This document shows, one piece after another, positions 8,694 through 17,062 of a DNA stretch of 64,000 bases; within the stretch, counting starts at the first letter, position 1, and every line of letters begins with the position of its first letter. Position numbers and translations under genes: made by a program. The stretch spans positions 1,922,001 through 1,986,000 of the forward strand of contig NZ_OZ241747.1 of NCBI RefSeq assembly GCF_965201005.1, in the 5' to 3' direction. The notes under the pieces were generated by a model. The model did not search any database and had not been told where the DNA came from. It worked only from the letters and a program-made list of their open reading frames with translations. This stretch comes from Mucilaginibacter_A sp965201005. GTDB lineage: Bacteria; Bacteroidota; Bacteroidia; Sphingobacteriales; Sphingobacteriaceae.

Positions 8694-9644
8694 ATGGATA
8701 TTTCAGTAGTTGTGCCTTTATTTAATGAAGCGGAATCATTGCCGGAACTGACGGATTGGATCAGGCAGGTGATGAAAACGCATGGTTACACGTACGAAAT
8801 TATCCTGGTTGATGATGGCAGCAACGATGGTTCGTGGGAAGTGATTGAAAGTTTATATGAACAAAACCCCTTTATCCGCGGCATAAAATTCCGCCGGAAT
8901 TATGGGAAATCTGCTGCGCTGAACGTTGGTTTTGAAGCCACGAACGGCAACGTCATCATTACGATGGATGCCGATCTGCAGGATTCGCCGGAGGAAATCC
9001 CGGAATTGTACCGAAAAATCACGCAGGAAAAATTTGACTTGGTTTCCGGCTGGAAGGCAAAACGTTATGATCCGATCAGCAAAACCATCCCCACAAAACT
9101 CTTTAATTCGGCCACACGCAGCATGTCGGGCATCCACAACTTACATGATTTTAACTGCGGCCTGAAAGCTTACCGCAAAGAAGTGGTCAAAAATATTGAG
9201 GTTTACGGCGAAATGCACCGCTACATCCCGGTGCTGGCCAAATGGGCGGGGTTTACCAAAATCACGGAGCAGGTTGTGGAGCATCGGGCCCGCAAATACG
9301 GCACAACCAAGTTTGGTTTCAGTCGGTTTATCAACGGTTTCCTGGATTTGCTGTCGATTTTTTTTGTCGGCAAGTTTTCTAAACGGCCAATGCACTTTTT
9401 CGGCACGCTGGGCACGTTGTGTTTTTTAACGGGGATTGGGATTGTTTTCTGGCTGATCGGTTCAAAACTTTATGACATTTCCAATCACGTAAAATACCGA
9501 AACGTTACCGATAATACGCTGTTTTACATTGCTTTAACGGCTGTCATTTTAGGTTCGCAACTGTTTTTAACGGGTTTTGTGGCCGAGATGATTTCGCGCA
9601 ACTCTCCGGAACGTAATAATTATCAGATCGATAAAAGGATTTGA
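8694..9644 (+). CDS. GT2 polyprenyl-phosphate glycosyltransferase
   Basis: A 316-residue protein of the DPM1/GtrB type. The GT-A domain shows VVPLFNEAESL (4-14), ILVDDGSNDGS (about 36-46) for nucleotide-sugar binding and MDADLQDSPEE (about 90-100), the metal-binding DxD-like motif. Two C-terminal membrane segments (about 235-256 and 278-300) anchor it in the inner membrane. Members transfer a sugar from a nucleotide donor to undecaprenyl phosphate for later use in glycan or lipid A decoration. It sits downstream of DUF4199 and upstream of a second glycosyltransferase. Its TGA stop shares its last base with a minus-strand motif copy at 9644. Confidence 0.87.
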   Translation: MDISVVVPLFNEAESLPELTDWIRQVMKTHGYTYEIILVDDGSNDGSWEVIESLYEQNPFIRGIKFRRNYGKSAALNVGFEATNGNVIITMDADLQDSPEEIPELYRKITQEKFDLVSGWKAKRYDPISKTIPTKLFNSATRSMSGIHNLHDFNCGLKAYRKEVVKNIEVYGEMHRYIPVLAKWAGFTKITEQVVEHRARKYGTTKFGFSRFINGFLDLLSIFFVGKFSKRPMHFFGTLGTLCFLTGIGIVFWLIGSKLYDISNHVKYRNVTDNTLFYIALTAVILGSQLFLTGFVAEMISRNSPERNNYQIDKRI

Positions 9645-9680
9645 TGCTTCTTTTATCAGTATAAATTTAGAAAATAAAGG

Positions 9681-9798
9681 TCATCCCCCTAACCCCCTTC
9701 AAAGGGGGAAGCAAAGTTCGCTGCCTTTCTAACCGTTATTTATAGTTTGGACAGGTAGCCAATATACATTCCCCCTTCAAAGGGGGTTAGGGGGATGA
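9681..9798. repeat. Long inverted repeat with C/G-run arms
   Basis: Two 30-bp arms, 9681-9710 and 9769-9798, are inverted copies of one another apart from a few central bases, and enclose 58 bp. Each arm also contains its own palindrome, CCCCCTTCAAAGGGGG. The outer ends read TCATCCCCCTAACC and its complement. It lies between two glycosyltransferase genes and holds no ORF. It has the look of a mobile repeat of MITE or REP type and could fold into a large hairpin that ends transcription of the upstream unit. No target-site duplication is obvious. Confidence 0.8.
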
Positions 9799-9838
9799 CT
9801 AACCAGTTAAAAAAGTAATACTTCTTTGTTCTAAATTT

Positions 9839-10807
9839 ATGTTTTTTTCGATCATCATCCCGCTTTACAACCGCCCTCAGGAAATCCGCGAACTGCTGGA
9901 AACTTTGGTGCTGCAAACCTATAAGCAATTTGAGGTTTTGGTGATTGAAGACGGTTCACAACTCGATGCTGCTGCGGTAATTGCAGATTTTAAAGACCGC
10001 CTCGACCTGAAATATTTTGTAAAGGAAAACAGCGGACAGGGTTTTAGCCGAAACTTTGGTTTTGAACGTGCAAAAGGTGCTTATTTTATCATTTTTGATT
10101 CGGATTGTTTAATCCCGGCAGATTATCTGGCAATCGTCAACCGCGAAATCATCGCCCGAAAATTGGATGCTTACGGAGGCCCGGACGCGTCGCACGATTC
10201 TTTTTCGCCCATACAAAAAGCCATCAGCTATTCCATGACTTCGCCTTTTACCACCGGCGGCATCCGGGGCGGCGAAAAACGCATCGGGGATTTTCATCCG
10301 CGCAGCTTTAACATGGGTTTATCGCGGGAAGTTTACCAAAAAACGGGCGGTTTTATCATCACGCGTTTGGGCGAAGATATTGAACTGAGTATCCGCATCC
10401 ATGAATCAGGTTTCAAAACCGGGTTAATTCCCGAAGCAAAAGTTTACCATAAACGGCGCACCAGCTTTTTGCAGTTTTACAAACAGATTCATTTTTTCGG
10501 CCGTGCACGCATCAATATTTACAAGTTTTTTCCTTCGGGATTAAAAGCGGTGCATTTTTTTCCGGCTGTTTTTACGCTTGGTTTAATCTTTTCGCTGATT
10601 GCCAACGTGTTCAACTGGCCGGTTTCAGAACTCTGCAATGTGTTGCTGGCAATATTTATTTTGTTGATATTTTTTCATTCCTGGATAAGAAATAAATCAG
10701 CAAAAGTTGCATTTTTGAGCATATTTGCCGCTTTTATTCAGCTAACCGCTTATGGGCTTGGTTTTATGCAGGATTTTTGCAAACGCATTATATTTAACAG
10801 ACATTAA
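9839..10807 (+). CDS. GT2 family glycosyltransferase, membrane-anchored
   Basis: A 322-residue protein. The GT-A fold is indicated by IIIPLYNRPQEIRE (4-17), VLVIEDGSQ (about 34-42) and IIFDSDCLIP (about 81-90, the DxD position). Other conserved features are GGPDASHD and LGEDIELSIRI, the latter resembling the ED motif. Three hydrophobic C-terminal segments (about 237-258, 264-283 and 290-310) suggest an inner-membrane enzyme with a cytosolic active site. Acceptor and sugar cannot be told. It begins after the inverted repeat, so it may have its own promoter. A near copy of the dispersed motif with a TAAATTTA context lies just before the ATG. Confidence 0.83.
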   Translation: MFFSIIIPLYNRPQEIRELLETLVLQTYKQFEVLVIEDGSQLDAAAVIADFKDRLDLKYFVKENSGQGFSRNFGFERAKGAYFIIFDSDCLIPADYLAIVNREIIARKLDAYGGPDASHDSFSPIQKAISYSMTSPFTTGGIRGGEKRIGDFHPRSFNMGLSREVYQKTGGFIITRLGEDIELSIRIHESGFKTGLIPEAKVYHKRRTSFLQFYKQIHFFGRARINIYKFFPSGLKAVHFFPAVFTLGLIFSLIANVFNWPVSELCNVLLAIFILLIFFHSWIRNKSAKVAFLSIFAAFIQLTAYGLGFMQDFCKRIIFNRH

Positions 10808-10810
10808 GCT

Positions 10811-11527
10811 ATGTACCACCCGTTTTCCATTGCAGAAACTTTTAAAACTGCATGGGATGTTACTAAAAAAAATTTCCTCAGCATTATCATTTATGCCGCA
10901 ATCGTAACGGTTGTGCTGGGCACAGTGCAGTTTTTTAGTGCCGTAGTAGATATCAGGAACGATGCTTTTGCCGAGTTTCTGGTGTTTTTGATCCTGATGA
11001 TCATCCAGACTTACGCCACGCTGGGTTTATACAAATTGGTTTTTACGCTGATGGACAACGAATATTACGAAGTAGATTTTGCCCAGATGCTGCCCACCAT
11101 GAAAATGGTCTGGAGTTTTATTGCCATTTGCCTGCTCCTTGCGTTTGCAATTGTAACGCTCAATATCGGTATAGAAAAAGGGCTGGAAAACTACTCCGAC
11201 AGCGTGATCCAAAACGTAAAAGTGCTGGAAGTGATGCTGATTTTGTATGCCGCACTGCGCTACATGTTTTGCGCCTGTTTTATTGTGGATGACAACTCCG
11301 GCCCGATAGAATCTTTGCGCCAAAGCCGGATTTTGACCAAGCATCACCTGCTGCATTTGCTGGCGCTGCTGGGCATTATGGTGCTGGTGATTGCTGCCGG
11401 TTTTTTTGTGGTCGGGAAGATCGTGCTGGTTTTATTTCCCTTCGTTAACGTGATCCTGATCGTAACTTACCGCAAATTGGTTTTCAGCAGAATAGATGTG
11501 GACGATGACGTAGCCGAAACGCACTGA
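10811..11527 (+). CDS. Integral membrane protein, unknown
   Basis: A 238-residue protein with about five or six hydrophobic segments (about residues 22-42, 55-78, 93-112, 132-155, 178-220). It begins 3 bp after the preceding glycosyltransferase and is followed by the GH3-like gene after 4 bp, so the three are co-transcribed. The pattern, including SLRQSRILTKHHLLHL before the last membrane segments, resembles membrane proteins of the glycerophosphodiester phosphodiesterase membrane-domain type, but I do not identify the family with confidence. Confidence 0.7.
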   Translation: MYHPFSIAETFKTAWDVTKKNFLSIIIYAAIVTVVLGTVQFFSAVVDIRNDAFAEFLVFLILMIIQTYATLGLYKLVFTLMDNEYYEVDFAQMLPTMKMVWSFIAICLLLAFAIVTLNIGIEKGLENYSDSVIQNVKVLEVMLILYAALRYMFCACFIVDDNSGPIESLRQSRILTKHHLLHLLALLGIMVLVIAAGFFVVGKIVLVLFPFVNVILIVTYRKLVFSRIDVDDDVAETH

Positions 11528-11531
11528 TTTT

Positions 11532-13034
11532 ATGGGCATAAAAACAGCATTGAGCAAACCGTTCGCTCTTTTTGTTTCCTGGCAGATTAATAAACTGCGG
11601 AAAAATGCCGTCAAATTTCAAGATAAAATCTTTCAAAACCTGATAAAAACAGGTGTAAAAACAGCATTCGGCCGCGATCATCATTTTGCAGAAATCAAAA
11701 GTTATGAAGACTTTAAAAAGCGTGTCCCCATACGCGATTACGAAGAATTAAAACCTTATATAGATCGCGTAGTTTGCGGCGAAGAAAACGTGCTTTGGCC
11801 GGGCAAACCGCTTTATCTGGCCAAAACTTCAGGCACAACTTCCGGGGTAAAATATATTCCGATTTCCAAAGATTCCATGCCTGAGCATATCCGCGCGGCA
11901 CGAAATGCTTTGCTCAATTACATTCGCGAAACGGGCAATGCTTCTTTTACCGATGGAAAAATGATTTTTTTGCAGGGAAGCCCGGATTTGCAAACCAAAG
12001 CCGGGATTTTTGTGGGCAGATTATCAGGAATTGTAGCGCATCACGTGCCAAAATATTTGCTGAAAAACCGGATGCCAAGTGATCCAATTAATAGAATTGA
12101 AGATTGGGAAGCCAAAGTAAATGCAATTGCGGACGAAACCATCAACCAGAACATGACGCTGATTTCCGGCATCCCGCCCTGGTGCCAGATGTATTTTGAT
12201 TGTTTGTCGGAAAAATCCGGTGGTAAAAAAATTAAAGATGTTTTTCCGAATTTCAAACTGTTCGTTTACGGCGGCGTAAATTATCAGCCTTATCGTGCCA
12301 GAATTGAGGAAAGTATCGGTTTTAAAATTGATTCTATCGAAACTTATCCGGCTTCCGAAGGCTTCATCGCTTACCAGGATTCGCAAAAAAGCAACGAATT
12401 ATTGTTGCTGGCCGATGCCGGAATGTTTTTCGAGTTTATCCCAACAGAAACTTATTTTGATGAAAACCCAATCCGCCTCAACCTGAAACAAATCGAGCTG
12501 AACAAAAATTACGCACTGATTTTGAACACCAACGCTGGTTTGTGGGGCTACAGTTTGGGCGATACGGTTAAATTTACGTCGATCAATCCATATAAAATTG
12601 TGGTGACCGGCCGCATCAAGCATTTTATTTCTGCTTTTGGCGAGCACGTGATCGGCGAAGAAGTGGAGCAGGCGTTGATGCAGGTTGCTGCGGAAGAAAA
12701 TGCAGAAATCACAGAATTTACGGTTGCGCCGCAGGTAAACCCGCCGGATGGTGAACTGCCTTTTCACGAATGGTTTATCGAGTTTGGAAAGCTTCCGAAA
12801 AATTTTGAAGTGTTTAGTTTGAAAGTTGACAACATCCTTCAGCAAAAAAATATTTATTACGCCGATTTGATTACCGGAAAAATCCTACAGCCTTTAAAAA
12901 TCCGTCAGCTCAAAAAAAATGCTTTTATTGATTTTATGCGGACGAAAGGCAAATTGGGCGGTCAAAATAAAGTCCCGCGATTGTCAAATGATCGTACAAT
13001 TGCCACAGAGTTGGAAAGTTATATTTTAATGTAG
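11532..13034 (+). CDS. GH3-like acyl-adenylating amidosynthetase
   Basis: A 500-residue protein of the GH3 auxin-responsive family found widely in Bacteroidota. The adenylate-forming P-loop is YLAKTSGTTSGVKYIP (about residues 95-110), followed by GGVNYQPYR and TYPASEGFIAYQD, which position ATP and the acyl substrate, and GYSLGDTVKF toward the C-terminal domain. Plant GH3 enzymes join amino acids to carboxylic-acid hormones; bacterial substrates are not known. It lies at the end of an envelope gene cluster and upstream of dxr. Two motif copies occur in its first 45 codons (11539, 11656), both read in frame as xKTA. Confidence 0.88.
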   Translation: MGIKTALSKPFALFVSWQINKLRKNAVKFQDKIFQNLIKTGVKTAFGRDHHFAEIKSYEDFKKRVPIRDYEELKPYIDRVVCGEENVLWPGKPLYLAKTSGTTSGVKYIPISKDSMPEHIRAARNALLNYIRETGNASFTDGKMIFLQGSPDLQTKAGIFVGRLSGIVAHHVPKYLLKNRMPSDPINRIEDWEAKVNAIADETINQNMTLISGIPPWCQMYFDCLSEKSGGKKIKDVFPNFKLFVYGGVNYQPYRARIEESIGFKIDSIETYPASEGFIAYQDSQKSNELLLLADAGMFFEFIPTETYFDENPIRLNLKQIELNKNYALILNTNAGLWGYSLGDTVKFTSINPYKIVVTGRIKHFISAFGEHVIGEEVEQALMQVAAEENAEITEFTVAPQVNPPDGELPFHEWFIEFGKLPKNFEVFSLKVDNILQQKNIYYADLITGKILQPLKIRQLKKNAFIDFMRTKGKLGGQNKVPRLSNDRTIATELESYILM

Positions 13035-13091
13035 ATTTTTGCACGATAAAAACAGCATCAGTCTCACAAAAACCTTTACACTCGTTCCCTT

Positions 13092-14249
13092 TTGAAAAGT
13101 ATTGCCCTCTTAGGTTCCACCGGCAGCATCGGCACGCAAACATTGCAGGTGATCCGGGAAAACCCGACCCTTTTTCGCGCTTGTGTGCTCACTGCGCAAT
13201 CCAACGCTGATTTATTGATTGAACAGGCCCTGGAATTTTTGCCGGATTATGTGGTGATCAGTCGTGATGCACTTTTTTATGCCGTAAAAGAAGCATTGCA
13301 GCATACGCAAATCAAGGTTTTGGCCGGGGTTGAAGCAATTGCTGAAGTGGTGGCTGCACCTGAAATTGAGCTGGTTTTGACCGCTTTAGTTGGTTTTGCC
13401 GGCTTGCAACCCACAATTGCTGCCATAAAAGCCGGAAAACACATTGCGCTGGCCAACAAAGAAACGCTGGTTGTGGCCGGAGAACTGGTGATGGAACTGG
13501 CCAAAAAACATAACGTCAACATTTTGCCGGTAGATTCGGAGCATTCGGCGATTTTTCAGTGTTTGGCAGGAGAGGAGCCGCAATCGGTAGAAAAAATAAT
13601 CCTGACGGCATCCGGCGGCCCGTTTCGTGGAAAAGATATTTCTTTCTTATCGAAAGTAAAAAAAGATCAGGCATTAAAACATCCAAATTGGGTGATGGGC
13701 GCAAAAATTACGATCGATTCTGCTTCGCTGATGAACAAAGGTTTGGAAGTGATCGAGGCAAAATGGCTGTTTGATCTGGCTGCCGGTCAGATTGAGGTGA
13801 TTGTGCATCCGCAGTCGGTCATCCATTCGCTGGTGCAATTTAAAGACAGCTCGGTGAAAGCGCAGATGGGCTTGCCAGACATGAAGCTGCCGATACAATA
13901 CGCGCTGACTTATCCGCAGAGAATAAAAAATAATTTTGCGCGTTTTAGCTTCGCGGATTTTCCGAACCTGACGTTTGAACAACCTGATCTGAAAACTTTT
14001 CGTAACCTTGCTTTGGCTTTTGCCGCTTTGGATAGTGGCGGAAACATGCCATGCATCATCAATGCAGCCAATGAAATTGCAGTGGAAGGTTTTTTAAATG
14101 AGCAGATCAGTTTTTTAAGGATGAGCGATTTGATTGAAGAATGTACGCAGCGGATTGCCCTGCACAAAACACCGGGATTGGACGATTATTTGCATACTGA
14201 CCTGGAAACAAGAGTTTTAGCTAAAAATTTATTAAAAAAAGGTGCCTAA
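13092..14249 (+). CDS. dxr: 1-deoxy-D-xylulose-5-phosphate reductoisomerase
   Basis: A 385-residue enzyme of the MEP isoprenoid pathway, converting DXP to MEP with NADPH. GSTGSIGTQTL (8-18) is the NADPH-binding motif; ANKETLV (about 116-122), LPVDSEHSA (divalent metal and substrate site) and SASLMNKGLEVIEA follow in the normal order. The start is TTG at 13092: an in-frame stop (TAA at 13047, inside a motif copy) lies upstream and no ATG or GTG occurs between. Length is normal for the family. The stop codon TAA at 14247-14249 is itself the first three bases of another motif copy. rseP follows after 30 bp; the dxr-rseP order is typical of Bacteroidota. Confidence 0.95.
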   Translation: MKSIALLGSTGSIGTQTLQVIRENPTLFRACVLTAQSNADLLIEQALEFLPDYVVISRDALFYAVKEALQHTQIKVLAGVEAIAEVVAAPEIELVLTALVGFAGLQPTIAAIKAGKHIALANKETLVVAGELVMELAKKHNVNILPVDSEHSAIFQCLAGEEPQSVEKIILTASGGPFRGKDISFLSKVKKDQALKHPNWVMGAKITIDSASLMNKGLEVIEAKWLFDLAAGQIEVIVHPQSVIHSLVQFKDSSVKAQMGLPDMKLPIQYALTYPQRIKNNFARFSFADFPNLTFEQPDLKTFRNLALAFAALDSGGNMPCIINAANEIAVEGFLNEQISFLRMSDLIEECTQRIALHKTPGLDDYLHTDLETRVLAKNLLKKGA

Positions 14250-14279
14250 AAACAGCATCCAGAAATTTATAATATTGAT

Positions 14280-15605
14280 ATGAACGTTTTAATTATGATT
14301 GGCCAGCTGATTGCCGGATTGTCTATCCTGGTAATTTTGCACGAAGCAGGCCACTTTTTTGCCGCCCGCGCTTTCGGGATCAAGGTTGAAAAATTTTACC
14401 TGTTTTTTGATGCCTGGAACATCAGTTTGTTCAAATACACTTATAAAGGCGTAGAATATGGCATTGGATGGCTGCCGCTGGGTGGCTACGTTAAAATTGC
14501 CGGTATGATCGATGAATCTATGGACACCGAACAAATGGCCGGGCCGCCGCAACCCTGGGAATTTCGCTCGAAACCTGCATGGCAACGCTTGATTGTGATG
14601 CTGGCCGGAATTTTTGTAAACATCGTTTTGGGTATTTTTATTTTTTGGATGCTGACGATCAAATACGGCGAAAGCTATATCCCGAACCAAAGTGTAAAGT
14701 ATGGCATCGTGCCGGGCATTATCGGCAGGGATATCGGCCTGAAAGCAGGAGACAAAATCACGGCGGTAAACGGCAAAAAAATTGTCCGTTTTGAAGAATT
14801 GATCAGCTCGAAAGTATTGCTGGGCAATTCACAGTTAACGGTTGATCGCGATAACAAAATGATGAACATTACCGTTCCGGGCAATATTTATAACGAAGTG
14901 GCTGACTACGGGATCGGCGAATTCATCCAGTTGCGCAGTAAATTTATGGTGGATTCTATCGTGCCAAACAGCAATGCGCAGAAAGCAGGTTTGCAAAAAG
15001 GTGATAGCATCAAAGCTGTAAACGGCCAGCAGGTTGCTTTTTTTGATCAGTTTCAAACCCTGATCAAGGCCAACAAAAACAAGCAGATCAACCTGGAAGT
15101 AAAACGCAACAACCAGTTGGTGCAGTTGCCGGCAACCGTTAATGCGCAGGGAACGCTGGGTTTTGCCGCCAAAGGTGATGAGCCGGTTATTGCAAAAGAG
15201 AAGTTTGGTTTTGTTTCTTCCCTGCCGGTTGGTGCCTCTAAAGCCTGGAGTTCTTTTACAGATAATGCAAAAGGAATTGGCCGAGTTGCAACCGGACAAA
15301 TCAAGGCCAACCGCGCTTTTGCAGGTCCGGTTACGATGGCTACGATGTTTGGAAGCCATTTTGATGCGGCGAAATTTTGGAGTCTGGTTGGCCTGTTATC
15401 AATGGCTTTGGCGTTGATGAACTTGCTGCCGATCCCGGCATTGGATGGCGGCCACGCTATGTTTCTGATCATTGAAATGATAAAAGGCAAACCGTTGAGC
15501 GATCGTTTTATGGAAAAAGCACAAATTGTGGGTTTCTGTATTTTGATTGCGCTGATGGTTTTTGTTTATGGAAACGATATTTTACGCCACGTCATCAATA
15601 AATAA
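14280..15605 (+). CDS. rseP: RseP family site-2 zinc metalloprotease
   Basis: A 441-residue inner-membrane protease. The zinc motif HEAGH is near residues 21-25 in the first membrane segment, and the second ligand motif NLLPIPALDGGH is near 378-389. Two PDZ-like domains lie between (GLKAGDKITAVNG and GLQKGDSIKAVNGQ). Family members cut membrane-anchored regulators such as anti-sigma factors. It sits 30 bp after dxr and precedes hscB by 16 bp, so the three and the tRNA beyond are probably one transcript. ATG at 14280 gives the expected N-terminus. Confidence 0.93.
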   Translation: MNVLIMIGQLIAGLSILVILHEAGHFFAARAFGIKVEKFYLFFDAWNISLFKYTYKGVEYGIGWLPLGGYVKIAGMIDESMDTEQMAGPPQPWEFRSKPAWQRLIVMLAGIFVNIVLGIFIFWMLTIKYGESYIPNQSVKYGIVPGIIGRDIGLKAGDKITAVNGKKIVRFEELISSKVLLGNSQLTVDRDNKMMNITVPGNIYNEVADYGIGEFIQLRSKFMVDSIVPNSNAQKAGLQKGDSIKAVNGQQVAFFDQFQTLIKANKNKQINLEVKRNNQLVQLPATVNAQGTLGFAAKGDEPVIAKEKFGFVSSLPVGASKAWSSFTDNAKGIGRVATGQIKANRAFAGPVTMATMFGSHFDAAKFWSLVGLLSMALALMNLLPIPALDGGHAMFLIIEMIKGKPLSDRFMEKAQIVGFCILIALMVFVYGNDILRHVINK

Positions 15606-15621
15606 TTCCAAACTTAAAAAG

Positions 15622-16143
15622 ATGGATTACTTTGAATTTTACGGCTTGCCGGAATCATTTAAAATTGATGCGGCACAACTCAAAAAGAAGTTTTATGAAC
15701 TGAGCAAAAAATACCATCCGGATTTTTATGCTTCAGAAAGTGCAGAAAAGCAGCAGGAAGTTTTAGAGTTATCAACTTTGAACAACAAAGCTTACCAGGT
15801 ATTGGCCAATACGGACAGGCGTGTTGAATATATTTTACGGCAACATAACCTGTTGTCCGAAGGTGATAAATATCCTTTAGGGCCGGATTTTTTGATGGAG
15901 ATGATGGAGTTGAACGAGCAATTGATGGACGCAGATGACGAAGCAACGATCAACCGGATAAAAACATCGGTAAAAGAAGCATCCGATAATTTGGAACTGG
16001 AACTTGCAGGGCAAACCCGGGATTTCGAGATTAAAGATAAAGCCGGGCAAAACGAAGCTTTTAAAAAAGTGCTTGATATTTATTACCGCAAGAAATATTT
16101 GTTGCGGATTACCGAAAGTTTTAATACGTTTGCAGCCCGTTAA
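15622..16143 (+). CDS. hscB: Fe-S cluster co-chaperone HscB-like J protein
   Basis: A 173-residue protein starting MDYFEFYGLPESF; an in-frame ATG at 15562 lies inside rseP and is rejected. Residues 1-75 are a J domain with HPD in KKYHPDFY (about residue 32). The C-terminal helical region (ELNEQLMDADDEA onward) matches the HscB oligomerisation domain that binds the IscU scaffold. It works with HscA/DnaK in Fe-S cluster assembly. No isc or suf genes are in the window. A motif copy at 15971 reads in frame as VKEAS. Confidence 0.85.
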   Translation: MDYFEFYGLPESFKIDAAQLKKKFYELSKKYHPDFYASESAEKQQEVLELSTLNNKAYQVLANTDRRVEYILRQHNLLSEGDKYPLGPDFLMEMMELNEQLMDADDEATINRIKTSVKEASDNLELELAGQTRDFEIKDKAGQNEAFKKVLDIYYRKKYLLRITESFNTFAAR

Positions 16144-16149
16144 CAACAA

Positions 16150-16229
16150 GCCCAGCTGGCGGAATTGGTAGACGCGCTGGTCTCAAACACCTGTGGGAAA
16201 CCGTGCCGGTTCGACTCCGGCGCTGGGTA
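16150..16229 (+). tRNA. tRNA-Leu (anticodon CAA)
   Basis: An 80-nt class II tRNA. The acceptor stem GCCCAGC pairs with GCTGGGT with a G-U pair at the end, followed by discriminator A. The D arm contains GGTAGACGCG, the anticodon loop is CUCAAAC giving CAA, the short variable arm is about TGGGAAACCG, and the T arm is GCCGG-TTCGACT-CCGGC. There is one U-U mismatch in the anticodon stem as I align it. CCA is not encoded. It lies 6 bp after hscB, so it is probably processed from the dxr-rseP-hscB transcript. Confidence 0.9.
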
Positions 16230-16230
16230 C

Positions 16231-16262
16231 AAAGCCTTGATATTTTTATCAAGGCTTTTGTG
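16231..16262 (+). terminator. Intrinsic terminator after tRNA-Leu
   Basis: A 12-bp perfect stem, AAAGCCTTGATA (16231-16242) with its complement (16247-16258), has a four-T loop and T-rich tail. It begins directly after the tRNA. Confidence 0.8.
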
Positions 16263-16313
16263 TTTTGTATTAAGAACACAAACTTATATTCTGTAGCAAT
16301 TACACCAACATAT

Positions 16314-16344
16314 ATTAAAAACCCCGACAAAAACATTGTCAGGG
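16314..16344 (-). terminator. Terminator of small secreted protein gene
   Basis: On the minus strand an 8-bp stem, CCCTGACA with TGTCGGGG (one G-U pair), is followed by TTTTTAAT. It lies 34 bp after the stop of the 53-residue gene. Confidence 0.65.
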
Positions 16345-16377
16345 CCTATTTCAAAAAAAGGCAGATAAAAACAGCAC

Positions 16378-16539
16378 TTACATAGCTGGCTTGGTTTTCT
16401 TTACAACCCTGTGGTGTTTGGTTGTTTTGTGCGTAACTACTTTCCTGGTTTTCGTACTGTGTTTCATTGTGTCTTGTGCAAATACAGAACTGCTGAAAAG
16501 GATTGCCACAAGCGCAATCATGGATAAAGTTGATTTCAT
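16378..16539 (-). CDS. Small secreted basic protein (53 aa)
   Basis: A short gene of 53 residues. The N-terminus MKSTLSMIALVAILF and following SSSVFAQ form a good Sec signal peptide cut after FAQ. The mature part, about 31 residues, is Lys/His/Thr-rich (TKTRKVVTHKTTKHHR). I recognise no family; small basic exported peptides of this type are common in Sphingobacteria. It is flanked by its own terminator and by another hairpin upstream, which suggests a single-gene transcript. Its TAA stop overlaps a variant copy of the dispersed motif on the other strand (16366-16377 adjoining). Confidence 0.65.
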   Translation of the reverse strand: MKSTLSMIALVAILFSSSVFAQDTMKHSTKTRKVVTHKTTKHHRVVKKTKPAM

Positions 16540-16596
16540 GGTTATTTGATTTTGAGCAAAATACGCATTTGCCCGGATACAGTTGCGTTAAAAACA

Positions 16597-16627
16597 ATAA
16601 AGCCATCTTCCGGGAAGATGGCTTTAT
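16597..16627 (-). terminator. Terminator of small membrane protein gene
   Basis: A near-perfect palindrome, ATAAAGCCATCTTCC with its complement, lies 67 bp past the 59-residue gene. On the minus strand it is followed by TTGTTTTTAA. Confidence 0.7.
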
Positions 16628-16693
16628 CGGATCAGCAATTGATGTTTTGCCGAAGCAGGTTTAACAGCATTGGTCCGGGCTGTTTGCCAAAAT

Positions 16694-16873
16694 TCAGGCC
16701 GATTTGGTTACACTGGCCTTTAAAAAATACGCAACAATCAATGTGATGCCTGCTCCTTTCAAAAACCCTTTTAAAGATTCTGAAATCGGGGTGAAATGCC
16801 CCAGCAAAACAGAGCAAAGGATAGACAGGAAACCAACCAGCAACAACAGTTTTAAAAATTTTAGCTTTCTCAT
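16694..16873 (-). CDS. Small membrane protein (59 aa)
   Basis: A 59-residue protein beginning MRKLKFLKLLLLVGFLS. It has one hydrophobic segment at about residues 8-25 and a second at about 38-52 (KGAGITLIVAYFLKA), ending KSA. I recognise no family. It is followed by a good minus-strand terminator and has no close partner. The other long frame over this stretch has no such membrane pattern and I take it to be a shadow. Confidence 0.55.
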   Translation of the reverse strand: MRKLKFLKLLLLVGFLSILCSVLLGHFTPISESLKGFLKGAGITLIVAYFLKASVTKSA

Positions 16874-17062
16874 TTTGTAGTAGTTTATATTTTAGTTTCT
16901 TTCCCGACTGAGTACCGGAAAGGCTAAAAATAAAAAAGATTAGGAGCAATTAAAATGCTTTTGACTGTAATTGTTATAGTTTTCTTCAATTTTATTAACC
17001 TGTTAAAAATAATTGCACTTCAACATAAAACTCAAAAAGTAAACGTGTTTTTGTTGCAGAGA

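Noticed and set aside
16632..16949. 105-codon minus-strand ORF over the 59-residue gene
   Set aside because: It lacks a membrane or domain pattern, whereas the other frame has a coherent small membrane protein followed by a terminator.
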